Below, piece by piece: positions 13,787 to 25,371 of a DNA stretch of 64,000 bases. A program made the position numbers and the translations under genes. This stretch comes from Mya arenaria. Its lineage: Eukaryota; Mollusca; Bivalvia; Myida; Myidae. The stretch's first letter is position 1. The number at the start of each line of letters is the position of its first letter. The DNA lies in NCBI RefSeq assembly GCF_026914265.1, contig NC_069126.1, positions 73,276,732 through 73,340,731 on the forward strand. Direction: 5' to 3'. The notes below the pieces were generated by a model, which did not search any database, was not told the DNA's origin, and was given only the letters and a program-made list of their open reading frames with translations.

Positions 13787-14104
13787 TGCACCAGTCAATT
13801 GTAACCAGCCCCCCCCCCCCAGGTCCGGGGAATAGCGGGGACGTTGACTTTCGGTCCAGCCAAGCCCGGGCAAAATCCTCACCCTGCGGGGACAAACTCC
13901 TGGTAAAACCCCCGCCAAATGCCCCCGCCCCCAAGGGACCCTAAGTAAGGCCCATTCCCTGCTATATTTTTGCGCGACGACAAAACCACCGCATTCACCC
14001 GGCACTTCGGGGCCGCCTGTAAGGTAAAAACACGGCCCATTTCCCCGGCTATCTCCGGTATACCCCCGGACCTGGGGGGACCGTGGTTACAATTGACTGG
14101 TGCA
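13787..14104. mobile_element. GC-rich MITE flanked by TAA direct repeats
   Basis: The left end reads TGCACCAGTCAATTGTAACC, followed by a C run and AGGTCCGGGG. The right end (14060-14104) is its reverse complement. The element of about 318 bp is flanked by TAA at 13784-13786 and 14105-14107, consistent with a 3 bp target-site duplication of the type made by PIF/Harbinger elements (TWA). The interior is much richer in G and C than the surrounding DNA. Overlapping minus-strand frames inside it have no domain signature and reflect composition only. Superfamily assignment is inference. Confidence 0.8.
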
Positions 14105-14107
14105 TAA

Positions 14108-15623
14108 AGAATATATGAATTCATTTTATATTGGACACACTTTTAATTTACGTACACGCAAACAGACACTCACACATTCCATACACTTTATCTAATTATT
14201 GAGATTTAAACCCATGGCGCTGCGATATCATTGCCCGTAATGTTTTGCATTTTATAACAACATTGCTGCTATTCTTTCTTGTTCAATTCAGAGATGATTG
14301 ATTTTTATTTATAATACGTATCTTTATATGTTGATGTTATGGCTGACTGGTGATATTACAATAGAAAAAAACTCAACAGTCGGATGAATACCACAGGAAG
14401 CGCGACACGTGAACAGGAAACAAGAAGTGACGTCAACCAAGAACAGCTGCCCCGAGGTGATGCAGCTTGACCAGCTCATGTGTTCAAGTCCACGTGGTGG
14501 AACCGTAGAGTCTGTGAAGCCCCGGCCTCATTGTTTTAATCTTTCTCCTACGTGTAGCTCGCAAACAGAAGAAGAAAAAATGTTATTTCTACATTTTCCA
14601 TTTCTCCACTGCGTGTTAGAATTATTATGATTAATACAAGTATTCGTCTTTTCAAGTAAATACATCAAACATATTTTCAATACGACTTACTTTCTGCATG
14701 AGGATTAAACCCATTCTTGTCCGGTCAATAAAAACACGGATTTCTGTCTACTCTCGGTACGACGTCATAGTTTACAATTAATTGAATCAATGTGAACGTA
14801 TCGGTTTACAAAAGCTGAATGCCTTTACATTCATATGCGCACGAATCATTCGTGCTTATAAACGCCACTTGGCGGTTATTATATTATAATAAGGGAAACT
14901 AATTTCCTTCTAATTCGTATGGCTCAAACGTAGACTATTATATTACTAGCAGATCAATCTATACATGCAAATAAATATATCCAAATAATCTTTTTATAAA
15001 TATATCAATAGCTATCTTGCTTTGTCAAGTGCAATTAAACTCTGCCGGTACTAATCAAGCAAAGAAATGGTTCCTATATATCTATCGTGTTTATTTTTTT
15101 TCTAATTATTTAAACGGCGGTTTTAATTTCGGTAATTAGAAAGTAATTTATTAGAGTGCTTATCACAATGCCATCAAAAATCACGTCGAAAATTAATTTA
15201 AGAGCCATAACAGTCATAAAAACAAAATTAAGATACAAGGCTACACTTGCCAACTGATATTCAATCAAAGTAACGACGGCTTGTAAAGAGCTCCCATGGA
15301 TCAAATTACCGATAAACGGGTTGTGGATATTCCGTTGGAACAAAGAGGTGTTGAATAATTAGGGCTCGTATGTTTCATATGATACCTACTTGTGACATAT
15401 TCGTTCGCATATGTCACACGTGTTTGAGATTTTCATTCGCTTTTTTCACACATGTGACGATTTCGTATGTGTGAAAATAAAGGTTCAACATACGTACATG
15501 AACGAGTTAGATTTTGCCTAAACTCATTCAAATGTATTAATTAATTCAAATTAATACAGCATAAAAATGTAGGTACACGTCGGTTTACCAGTGTTATAGC
15601 TTATTTGTAAGATTAAACCTTAC
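14108..15623. other. Non-coding stretch downstream of the Ig exon at 15624
   Basis: I see no exon. This is where more exons of the gene starting at 16520 would be expected. I could not find a transmembrane or tail exon here or further towards base 1. Confidence 0.35.
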
Positions 15624-15950
15624 CTAGGAAGTAAAGTGTGTAGCACTTCGAAGACGCAGAACCACTAAGCTTGTACATTCCCTGGTCTCCAGCCGCAAGG
15701 GCGCCCAGCTTGACATCCAGAATTCCTCTGGACAGGTTAGCAGTTGGGGCCAACGTGCATCCATTAAATAAGCTCGGTGAGCCATGAGGTTGTCCGTACA
15801 TGTATTGCATTGACATAAACCGTGTCCCATCATATCGTGTAACTGAGAATGTAGTATTGTATTTCGATGTATCCAAAACAACACTGAAGTTTAGGATCGG
15901 CCGCTGTCCTTTATCCGAGTAGACACGTACGTTGTCTTGACAGCCATACA
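15624..15950 (-). CDS. V-like Ig exon of a second IgSF receptor gene
   Basis: This 327 bp exon (109 codons) starts after CCCTTCCAG and ends at CTAG|GTAAGG, phase 1 at both ends. It encodes a V-type Ig-like fold: FSVTRYDGTRF in the middle and LGALAAGDQGMYKLSG near the end, where DxGxY marks strand F. The usual F-strand cysteine is absent; other cysteines (GCQD, NGCTL, SKCYTLY) may pair instead. The pattern resembles the Ig exon at 28439-28771 of the main gene (SHSVIRHDGQLV, EEKDFGIYKIQ). It should splice in frame to the signal exon at 16460-16520. It probably forms the membrane-distal extracellular domain of a receptor or secreted protein. No later exon was found. Confidence 0.75.
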
Positions 15951-16459
15951 CTGGAAGGGATAACGCAAATCGTAACCGAAAAATATACATACCACTAAGC
16001 GATCCATTTGCAGCGATGGTCGAGTATAAACAATGCCAATAATAATAATAACTGTGTTTTTCTATGAATTATTTATTATTAATCGTTTGCAAACGCAACA
16101 AAATGAAGATCTCATTTTATATACTTTAAATATCTGGGAATCAATGTTTAAATGGTTACATCATTATAACAAGTATTCAATTCATATTGACCAATGACTT
16201 CTTCAAATTTGTCTTTCAATGATAAAGTCACCACCTTAAAATGTCAGCCATTTTAGGACTTTACTTGTTATACTATACAGCCATAACATACTGAAATATG
16301 TAAAACATATCAAACAGCAAACCATCAAATAGTTAAAGTAAACACATGTTATGAAAACAATACAAGATATATTCATTTTCAGTAAATACAAATAAACGAC
16401 CAACCATTTAAATATCTTAATACTACAGATGCCTCTTATTTGTGTGTTCGTATACTCAC

Positions 16460-16520
16460 ATGAGTAAATCCTTCCTATTACTATCAAGAAGAATATGGCT
16501 GAACACTTCATAATTAACAT
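16460..16520 (-). CDS. Signal-peptide first exon of the second IgSF gene
   Basis: The ATG at 16520 opens MLIMKCSAIFFLIVIGRIYS, a short hydrophobic leader, ending at a T|GTGAGTAT donor in phase 1. This matches the phase-1 acceptor of the Ig exon at 15950. The same start, MLIMK, and the same donor occur in the exon at 53798-53861. The sequence upstream of the two exons is also similar, which marks this as a duplicated gene start and supports the choice of ATG. Confidence 0.75.
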
Positions 16521-16705
16521 GGCTGTTTTGTGTATACGATTAGAATGATATTCATAAATCCATTTTAGTTATCTCGCCAGGGATGATAAAATCGGTTAAA
16601 GGAAGTTTTGATTTAGATTAGATATTTCGATCGCTGGGTAAACACGTGATATCTCAGTAGATATTGTCTGACGTAACATGCAGATTTTGTATAAAAAAAA
16701 TGCAT
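16521..16705 (-). promoter_or_regulatory. Conserved upstream block of the second IgSF gene (putative promoter / 5' UTR)
   Basis: Compared on the minus strand with 53862-54050, this block shares the short ordered words TTTTTATAC, ACGTCAG (CGTCAG in the other copy), GTGTTTACCCA, CGATCGAAA and TAATCGTATACACA, while the DNA between them differs. ACGTCA is a CRE/ATF-like core and TGTTTAC a forkhead-like core. Those binding roles are inference. The block may simply be a younger part of the duplication. Confidence 0.5.
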
Positions 16706-17290
16706 ACGGAAGTATAAAACCAAGCAAACCTATTTTTTTAACGAAGCCGTTCGAGTTTTAAGTTTAAATTAACGTCTTTGGCATATAATATACATAAGAT
16801 TATAATATAAAAACAAGTTTCAACAAGTTTAAACAAAATAGTAAAACATATATCAATAATTACATAATATAAAACATAGTGATCATGATGGGTGTGTCAT
16901 TTAAGTTTAGATCAAATAGAAAATAATGCATAAACAAAATCAATCAACATCAGGCTATGTTAATTAATTTACTCATGTGAGAGTTAAACAATGAATTATA
17001 GCTATAATAAAACTAATGTAGTCGGCCTAAGAGTCTATTAATGATAATGAAGAATTGGTCAACAAAATCAATGGAATTAGTAAAAGTAAGGCATAACTAT
17101 CTTACAAAATAAAAACAAGTTTATCTAGTTGGATATTTACAGTTCATACGTAATTCAAGTTTTAACACATTTGGATGATTATGATAATACCGGTGTATAA
17201 AGTTAGTTTATACATCATGAAAATGGCTACATTCTATCAGAAAGTGGAATTCATCAGTGGTCATATTTTTATCACATAGAGAACAAGTTC
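16706..17290. other. AT-rich spacer
   Basis: Nothing supportable was seen between the putative promoter block and the Q repeat. Confidence 0.4.
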
Positions 17291-17299
17291 TAATTATTT

Positions 17300-18060
17300 G
17301 GTAAGATGCCATGAATTAACATCTTGATTTTTTAAAAATGGGCGGAGTGAGTTGAGCGAACTAACTCGCCAAATTAAGTGAAGCCGAGCCCTTAACATCA
17401 TGAACTTTAGGGAGGTAATGGTCACATATGTGCCATTGGAAGTGAAGCTCAAACAACAGCGAATCACTTTAACGGAAGCGTAAACCTCTAACAAAACAGT
17501 AATACAATCGGCCAGTCATTAAACACTCTTATGGAACCAATGGCCACTACCAGCCTCTGTACAGGAAGCAAATCCCACTAAAGCATCACAGGCAGAGAAA
17601 GCAAAACGATCAATTCACACTTGTTAGGGAAATGAAGGTCCACATTAATGGATGCAAAAGCCACACCACTGTATTTGGAAGCGAAACCAACTAACGCACC
17701 ACAGGAAAGAAAGCGATAGCTACAAGTCACAGAAATTGCGACTTGCAATAACGCACACATATAAGGGAAACAAAGGCCTCTAACACATCCTTGTAAGTGT
17801 GGTAAAAGACACTAACACATCACTGTAAGTAAAATAAATGTTGCTTACGCTTTACTAAAAGTACTTGAAGTACACTCCATTTACAGTGTGGTTATACCAC
17901 GAGGTTTGTGAAGTCATATTTGGATATCGCCGAAATTTGAGAATGTCAAAAGCGGCTCGACTCGAGAAGGAAACTCCTTTTAAGTTGTTTATTTACCGAG
18001 ACATCGCACAGTCAAAGGTGAAAGATGTACACTACACTCAGTTATTAAGAGATATGTTGT
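17300..18060. repeat. Dispersed repeat Q, copy 1 (right-hand part)
   Basis: This segment aligns with 63400-64000. Shared phrases include CACACATATAAGGGAAACAA, ACATCCTTGTAAGTG and TGTCAAAAGCGGCTCGACTC. Its left half is a degenerate run of short units of the type GGAAGCGAAACCAACTAACG with CACCAC, like a worn minisatellite. Open frames within it are products of that structure. Confidence 0.75.
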
Positions 18061-20156
18061 TCATTGCATAAATTTTGCAAAATGTGTGGATGAATGCTCA
18101 TATTATGTAATAAGTTGTATGTAATTAACGAAAGCAAATCGCTTTTTAGTACGTAATACCAAAATAGGATTACAATCACTTCAAACAGAGTTTGTGTATC
18201 AAACGCATGTTCGGGTGATCATTTTATATCCACAGGGTAAATTATAGCTAGAAGATATACTGCTCCGTTAATATAGAGATATGGTTTTGTTGTATTTCGC
18301 TATGGCAATCAGCAAAATGTGTTTGGCTATCAAGTCAAGTATTTACCAGTTACGTTATTAGAGTACCATTAACAACGCTTTCGCAAGATGTTATTTAAGC
18401 CAATTTTAGATTTTATTTAAACCATCATACACCGTTTTGAAATAAATATATGTACAGTATTCACATATATTTAATAGGAGAATTAGTTATGTCTGGTTCC
18501 GTTTACTGAAATAGCCTTGCTGTTTTACTCATCCATAAGAGGATGTACAAATTATTACTGCTTTGTCAAAGCATAATTCACCATTAAATGTTCGCTAAAT
18601 GAGTAGATATGACTATGAATTAATTTTATATATATTTATATCATATGACCGTTTTATACAATGATGATGTGGCATGAGTGTTCATTTATTAACTGATCTT
18701 CATACAATACCCATATATCTAATCGTTCTAGTCATAAGTCATGTTTATCTCTCGGTAAACATAGTCATTTTTTGTAGTCGTACAGAAATGAAAATGAACT
18801 TGATTGTCTTGAATAAATCCCAAAACTTGTCCAGCAAAATTTAGAACAGGCGCAAGAATTTTGTCAAATAAATGAAGTCTAGATGCTTAACTGAAATGCT
18901 AGTTAACTTGTACAGGCACTTATTCATTTGAATTATAGTTTTCTGTGCTTGACCAACTAAAAAAATGTGGCGGCGACGCAAAAGTCCAAGAACGATTACA
19001 AACAGTGCCGGATAAATATTTTAAGGTGACAGCCTTAGAATTCGTATATGATCAGATCGACCACCGATAATAAATCGTCTACTTAAGTGCTATTTAATGA
19101 GTTTTGCTCTGTATACAATTTCAAATTCTTAGATGAGCTTAACAACAAATCTAATTAATTAGCTTACTCAATAAATACCCAAAACCAAATAACAATTGAA
19201 ATGACGCTATGGTAAGGTGAATTGTGCACGAACTGGTTTCATAGTGATGATAGAAGAAGACTCATCGCTTAGTTTGGAAAAGAAAGAGTTAAAGCTACCT
19301 GCTCGATATCCAGATATTGTATGAAGAATAGTCTATAACTGAAAAAGTATATTTCAGGGCATGGACTGGATTTTAAAGTTATAGACGACTAAATGAAATA
19401 CACCACTTTTTTAAACGTATTCACATAGACTGATCCACATTTTTTTTGCCAAAGATAACATAAACGGGACAACACAACTACTGTGACTGACCATCATAAT
19501 TTGTCGATCAATTTACCATGGTTCGCTGTGAACTTTGTATAAGAGCGAAATAACTTTTATTGACAGAGAAGGGTGCCGTTGTCTGTTGGCAGTTGAAGCT
19601 TACGACATGAACCCGAATTTTCAATAAATGCGTTTTCGGATCGTATTGACAACACTTCAGCACAAAATTTAAATATCAATGTGACAATATCAAAATAAAT
19701 ATATAATTAGGCATTTACGTAAACCATTGTTAATATATTCTTTTTAATACACAACCAAGCAAGTACAATTCAGTATCAAATTATCATGCGAAAATATATC
19801 GTAAAAGCGAAATTTAAAAGAGCAAAACATCATTATAAATGACAAAATTAACAACGTCATCCAAGTTTTTGTAATAATAAAACGTACTGAGGTAATAATG
19901 ATAATTAAACTATTAACTATTTGTTGACCTTTAACGAAAAGTAGGCTTAAAGTTCATATTTTGGTGCTTTTCCTTTATTGTACAACCAAAAGTTATTTCA
20001 TTTGCTATTATGAAATTTTCACTAATCCGCAGTTTACCTTCGAACGACAATTATTTACGTATTTAATTAGGCTATATTTCTACAATGTCGTGTTTAACGT
20101 ATTCGGGATATCTACGAAGATACTAAACAATATAACACGCCACGCGTTTTAGGGAA
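18061..20156. other. AT-rich non-coding stretch
   Basis: No exon, RNA gene or recognisable mobile element was seen. Confidence 0.4.
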
Positions 20157-21440
20157 TTAAATGAGGGCAAAGGGCACCAAACCGAGGGCGGAAACACGAA
20201 ATAATCCTGTTGCAGCTTTACGCCTTAGAGTTGGAGCCTTAAACGGTTTCCTCGTTTCATATGTGGCTGCTTTTCATACTTTTGCTCCCTCACAAAAACA
20301 CTATTAAATGATGCTTTAGTTTTCGCCTTTTAGTACGCATGCGCAAAACCGTGTGAAAATGATTATACTGCTTCATGATATGCAATTCTTTGCGCATCTC
20401 TTTCTTAGGGCAAAAAGGCGAAAATGACACTTTGGCTGGTTAACGTCCTTTCAAGTGGCAGGATGAAAGACCGCAACTCGAAGCAAAGAAAAGGATTTCA
20501 AGAATATACTAACATACGAAAGGTCTTCAACTCAAGGGCGAAATCAGTCACAGATCTTAATCGTGTTTCCCCAAAATTGTGTGACATTTCGCCTACAGTT
20601 GGGTGGGTTTTCGTACTCTCGTGATTATTTTTAAATTTTCCGAGCAAGTTCAGTTCCTAAAGGTATAGCTAATATGAAGATAAGGCAGGGAAAGGCTATC
20701 AATGCACATAAAGCAAAGCAACAGATTATAATGGTGTCGATGGATGTGATGAGTATACTCCCTATTTTGCTCCGGAATCGAAGGTTGTATATGCACCAAT
20801 GTAAGTAAAGTGACTTCCACAAATGTGTAACAGTAAGGGAAGGCCACTTACATATCACTTAAGGTGTATGAAAAGCCATACACGCGCCAAATTGAATGAA
20901 GGAAATGTCTACACCACATAAATAAAGGAAACGATGTTCAATAATGTGCCGTTGGAATAGAAGCAAAAACAACAACGAACCATTGTAACGGAATGGTAAA
21001 CCACTAACATAAGACAGTAAAGAAAGGGCATTAATCCAACCAAAAGCCATATACCAACCTCTGATTGGGAAGCAAATGCCACTAGCACATCGCAGGAAGG
21101 AAAATATATAAGCACACACTTTTAAGGGAAACGAAGGTCATTAATATACAACATACTTGGATGCAAAGACCATGAACACACCAATGTACTTTGAAATGTA
21201 TATGTAAGATAAGCATAGGCCACAAACACACCCTTGTAAAGGAAGCGAAAGACACAAATAGACGCCAACATATACCTTCCCGCTCTTCAGGTAGGTATCA
21301 TTGGAAAAAATAGACGAAATTGCTTGCATAATGAAGACCTTGTTCCCTTGCGTATTGGACAAACATTTCATACAATCGGTCAGTCTCAGTGATTTTGCTG
21401 TCTCGTTTATTTCATCTACTGCAATATTGTGAAACATATT
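20157..21440. repeat. Dispersed repeat Q, copy 2 (left part and degenerate tandem part)
   Basis: Bases 20157-20320 match 54540-54685 (GGCACCAAACCGAGGG, GAAACACG, TTTACG, GTTGGAGC). Bases 20325-20655 match 62750-63120 (CGCATGCGCAAAA, TTCTTTGCGCA, GCGAAAATGACACTTTG). Bases 20660-21300 are the degenerate short-unit run also seen at 63130-63800. This is the most complete copy of the left part and shows that the two other pieces were once adjacent. No protein is evident. Confidence 0.75.
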
Positions 21441-22761
21441 TACCGGAAAAAATATAAACAGTGTATTCCATTAAGTCGTCTGTAATTCTAAATTCCAGTT
21501 CCTGTCCTGAATTCTACCATTTAGGTCATATACAATTCTCTATACAATACCTGGACATGGAGCAAGTACCTTAAACTCATTTTTTTTCAATCTAATCCAA
21601 ACGATAATCATTCTACTATCATCATTAAGAAATCAGTATGTGCACAATTCACCTCACCATAGCGTGTTTGTTTTTTCAATTGTTATTTGGTTTTGGGTAT
21701 TTATTTAGTAGGTCAATTGTCCCAAAAGTTGTACGCCTGGAACTACATGTAGCTACGCCAATGATAATTTACAAAATGTTCCTTTATCAAATACTGGTTT
21801 GTGCCATTGTATCAACATTTGGAAACATAAACATGCTTACATTACTTTTTTTAGAAACGATTGACCCAATATTGAAATCTATGACAAGGGGATGTCGCCA
21901 AGGTGTTAGGTTCAACTATGCAAATATTTTCTTTCATGTGGCGCGTAGCTAACTATTTTTAATTCGTTGCGGGTGCCATATATTTAAAAGAACATTTTCG
22001 GCAGTATTGTTGCTTTACCTTGAAAAAGAATGCGCATAAAACGCACGGATCGGCTTACATGATGCTGGAAACACCTGTACTGGCGCTTAATGCAGTTAAT
22101 CTGATTATGGTCTGGTACATACGACTGCTTTTATCGAAAATACTAGGAATGTATGAATGCAAAAATGTTCTATTTCGCACTCAGACATTTTGCAGCATGT
22201 ATACGCACGTTAAATCCTTGCCTTATGAAGCGCTTCTAAAGCTTCTTTGAAATGGTGCAAACGACCTAATTACAACCTAGGTGAAACGAGTGTATAATCG
22301 ACAATACTTTGAACCAAGACGAGTTTTATATCCGTCCTTAGTATATATCACATTTGGTTGCTTTATACTCTACGATTTACTTTTCAGTATTTCAATTCGA
22401 TACGGAATGCGATTTTTTAAAGTTAAGTTGTGCATTTTCTTAACAAGCGTAAAATAAATACTACAATAATTTTAAAATAAGGAAAAATGAATAAAAGGAA
22501 TACATTTTATAAAGAAAACACACAAAAGCACACCAGGAGCATGTAATGTTTACATATGATTGTTGAATTATTATTTATGTAGAAGAAATTGTGAATGATG
22601 TTTTGTTAACATGAATTATGCCATACAATTACTGAATAATTATTGTTCCTGATTTCTCACTCTGATATTGTCTTAATCTTAAAAAAGGGTTCACTCGCAT
22701 CATAATATAGTTTAAGAATAACAATAACGCCAACGTCAGTGTTAAATGTGCACTGGCTTCT
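21441..22761. other. Sequence 3' of the main receptor gene
   Basis: It lies downstream of the receptor stop codon on the minus strand, so part is likely 3' UTR. I did not find a canonical AATAAA signal on the minus strand near the stop. Open frames such as 21638-21952 (plus) have no recognisable domain. Confidence 0.35.
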
Positions 22762-22841
22762 TCAACACGGTGTTGAGTTAAACGGCGTCTTTTGCAGCTG
22801 CTCTGGGTTTTTCAACACTAAGTTGATGTAAATGGGATCTT
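22762..22841 (-). CDS. Terminal cytoplasmic exon with a DPIYINL motif
   Basis: It starts after TTGTTTTCAG in phase 1 and runs 26 codons to a TGA stop at 22764-22762. It encodes EDPIYINLVLKNPEQL and ends FNSTPC. YINL fits both YxxL and the YxN pattern recognised by the GRB2 SH2 domain, with an acidic residue at -3 from the tyrosine as in ITAM-type sites. It joins in frame to the exon at 23179. Confidence 0.75.
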
Positions 22842-23178
22842 CTGAAAACAAAAAAACCCACAATAACCCAATGCGTTTATTCCTATTAGAAACCGAGTGT
22901 AACAAACAAATGATGTATTTAAAGTTTTGAAATAAAACATAATGCTATCAAACCATGTACGCTTATTTACAGTGATGTGTGAATATATGTTATATACAAT
23001 CTTTTTCCCAAACCGCTGCTTAATATTTAATATCAAAGATGCGCTAATTCGTTAACTTTAAAACGACGCGTCATACCCTACATGACCCATTTGTGCAACC
23101 AATGTTACAATAATTTACTGTTCAATTGAATTATGTAGACAAAAAATACTTTTGCAATTGTGTAAACAGTGCTTGTAC

Positions 23179-23253
23179 CTTTTTCGACAGTATCCTCATT
23201 CGAAATGGGGTTTAATCTTGATTCATCCAACAGCGCGTATACATTCGGATTAT
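23179..23253 (-). CDS. Cytoplasmic exon with a VYALL motif
   Basis: This 75 bp exon (25 codons) runs from the acceptor CAGGTCAG| to the donor AAAAAG|GTACAAG, phase 1 at both ends. It encodes NPNVYALLDESRLNPIS and then an acidic stretch ending in VEK. YALL is a YxxL site. An acceptor four bases upstream (TTCAG|GTCAG) is also possible but breaks the phase-1 pattern. Confidence 0.7.
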
Positions 23254-25254
23254 CTGACCTGAAGGAGACATAAACATGACATAATCATCAACAAAGTTAT
23301 CCATATAGGTCATGGGTGTTCGAATTTGAGAAAAATAAGGGATATTGTGTTATAAAACTCATTTAGACATACCCTTATAGCAAATTTTCCTATTCCTTAT
23401 TAAGTCAATCAGGTGATCCAAATCATAATAATTATAATAATTCAATACACAACTGGAAAGTTTTTAATGTAAAATAGTTATGGGAAAACTCAATTTAATC
23501 AATGCTTCCTGACAATATGCTTCCTAACATTTCAGCAAACGATCCTAAAAGATGGCTCGTCAACACGGACAACCCGGGGTGGTATGCAATGTGTAATTTA
23601 AGTCAATCTTACGTTACTTCATTGGCAGTAAAGGCCCGTTATTTTATATTACGCGATCTGATTAGCTGCATTGTTCTTAGATCCAATTTAGATTAATATT
23701 AAATACCATATATAGACCACGGAAACGACCCGATAGTTTGATAGGAGACTCAAATTTCCAAACGATTCAATTACTGGCTTACGTTCAAATTCAACACAAA
23801 TAAAACCACTCCGTTAGCAACTTAGTTAATGTTAATGTCCTAACTCGAAAGGACAGTGTATGATTTAAGATACCACAGATACCTCCGTTCTAGTTCGATT
23901 GCTCAGTTTGGTGCTAATATCTAAATGCATTTCCAAAATACAAAATGTTGATAACTCTGTGCACATAACGTTCCATTTTCACTAAGGGGTAATGTTCGGA
24001 TGATGTTCGGTCGTTAGTGTCATTTAGGTTATCGTTTAAGCACTAATAAGCACCATAACTTCTAGTTCATGTCTCGCTACAACGTTTTCTGAATCACAGC
24101 GTTAATCCATATGAAAAGCACGTTCAAGTCTAAAGAACGCAAATCCTTGCCACTGATCATTGTCAACTATCTCAGCGAATCATTGTAATGATATAAAACC
24201 TTCGTACACTTGGACATTATTTTAAAAGCGTACTCTAATATTCTAAAACAACTTCCAACAGGGGAAATGAGGGAAATCGTGTGCACACAAATCTCCTCAC
24301 CAAAGACATCATTAAATATATAATATATTGCATTTACATATATAAATGGTAGATGGTTGATCATATCTCTAGTTAAAAATAACACATGACAAGGAGCAAG
24401 CACCCGAATAAACGTCAGGTGGATTTCTAGGTGCGTAGTCTCCTTCTTCGAGTTTACAAACTGGTCTGTTTACCCTTTTTTGTCGCATCCAGTTCCCGGA
24501 ACCTTAACCATAAAACATGTATCCCTAGGTGCGACTAGATTTTAGGTGCGAGAGTATTTTTGAAAGATGCAGTCAACAGGTAAAACATGAAGGTAGGTTG
24601 GGCCTGCATGAATTGTCTCTCTAAAACTATTATCACATCATCTGGTCTACACATATACAGTTTCAATAGTGTGAATTAATGCAATTCTTTCGTAATTGAT
24701 TTTTTTTAATAAAGCCCTGCGAAATTTCACCACGAATTAGAGCGCTCGCAATGTCAATGCTTTAGGGAAATGCCTTCTCAAGACGTAACGGTGATATGTA
24801 GTTTGATGGCTTGTTACCCATCTAATTTTAATCAATGATATCTAAAATGCATCAATATATAATAACCAAAAGACACATTAAAGCTTAGATTAGATAGAGA
24901 TGGTCAATGGAAGTTACTTTAACAATATCTAACATTCACTACACATATATCATCGATGTTACGTCAGAACGGCTTTATGAACTATGACTTAGTTTCATTA
25001 TTAAACATACCCATCGTTGACATTTTCTGAAATGAATAAATACTCATATACAGAACGATGATAAACAATTGCAAAACAGGCGGCTGATACAAAATAACTT
25101 ATCGTAATAACTCTTGTTGCCTAGTCATTCAAGTTTAGATAAAAAATATCAGTTGGCTCTGGCTCTTACACGTACGATATAGAAACTACAACTATTTAAG
25201 TCAGCAACCGAAATATGTGTATTGTAATAATATCAGATTAAGGTCAATACTCAC
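23254..25254. other. Intron between cytoplasmic exons
   Basis: AT-rich sequence with no exon or mobile element that I could recognise. Confidence 0.45.
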
Positions 25255-25371
25255 TAAGATCAGTGTAAGCCCCTATGTCCGTCGTCATGGGCAGTTCCTC
25301 GTACGTCTGGGCTGCGGGGATATATTGGGGATTGTCAACTCCTTTTCTGTAATATTCGCAGGAATCTACAT
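25255..25371 (-). CDS. Cytoplasmic exon with NPQY and an ITAM-spaced YEEL/YTDL pair
   Basis: This 117 bp exon (39 codons) ends at CTTA|GTGAGT in phase 1. The best phase-1 acceptor is AAATATACAG|AT, with a TACTAAAC branch-like site upstream. The residues include CEYYRKGVDNPQY, then TYEELP and AYTDL. VDNPQY fits the hydrophobic-x-NPxY sequence bound by PTB domains and used as an endocytic signal. YEEL and YTDL are separated by eight residues, within the YxxL/I-x(6-12)-YxxL/I spacing of ITAMs, but the acidic residue usual at -3 of the first tyrosine is absent. Phosphorylation is inferred from motifs only. The frame stays open for some distance upstream, so a longer exon cannot be excluded. Confidence 0.75.

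Noticed and set aside
13659..14124. Three overlapping minus-strand frames rich in Gly, Pro and Arg
   Set aside because: They lie in the GC-rich MITE, overlap each other in different frames and show no domain. High GC content lowers stop frequency.
15624..15884. Alternative minus-strand frame across the V-like Ig exon
   Set aside because: It does not match any domain, while the other frame shows Ig motifs and fits the splice phase.
20631..21437. Hydrophobic minus-strand frames suggesting a membrane protein family
   Set aside because: They arise from the degenerate short-unit repeat Q and recur at 17.3-17.8 kb and 63.1-63.4 kb with shifted frames.
21638..21952. 104-codon plus-strand frame with hydrophobic segments
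   Set aside because: No recognisable domain and no splice or start context. AT-rich DNA gives such frames by chance.
22762..25371. Calling the tail tyrosines strict ITIMs
   Set aside because: None has Ile, Val, Leu or Ser at -2 of the tyrosine, so the classical ITIM rule fails. Only YxxL and ITAM-like spacing are claimed.
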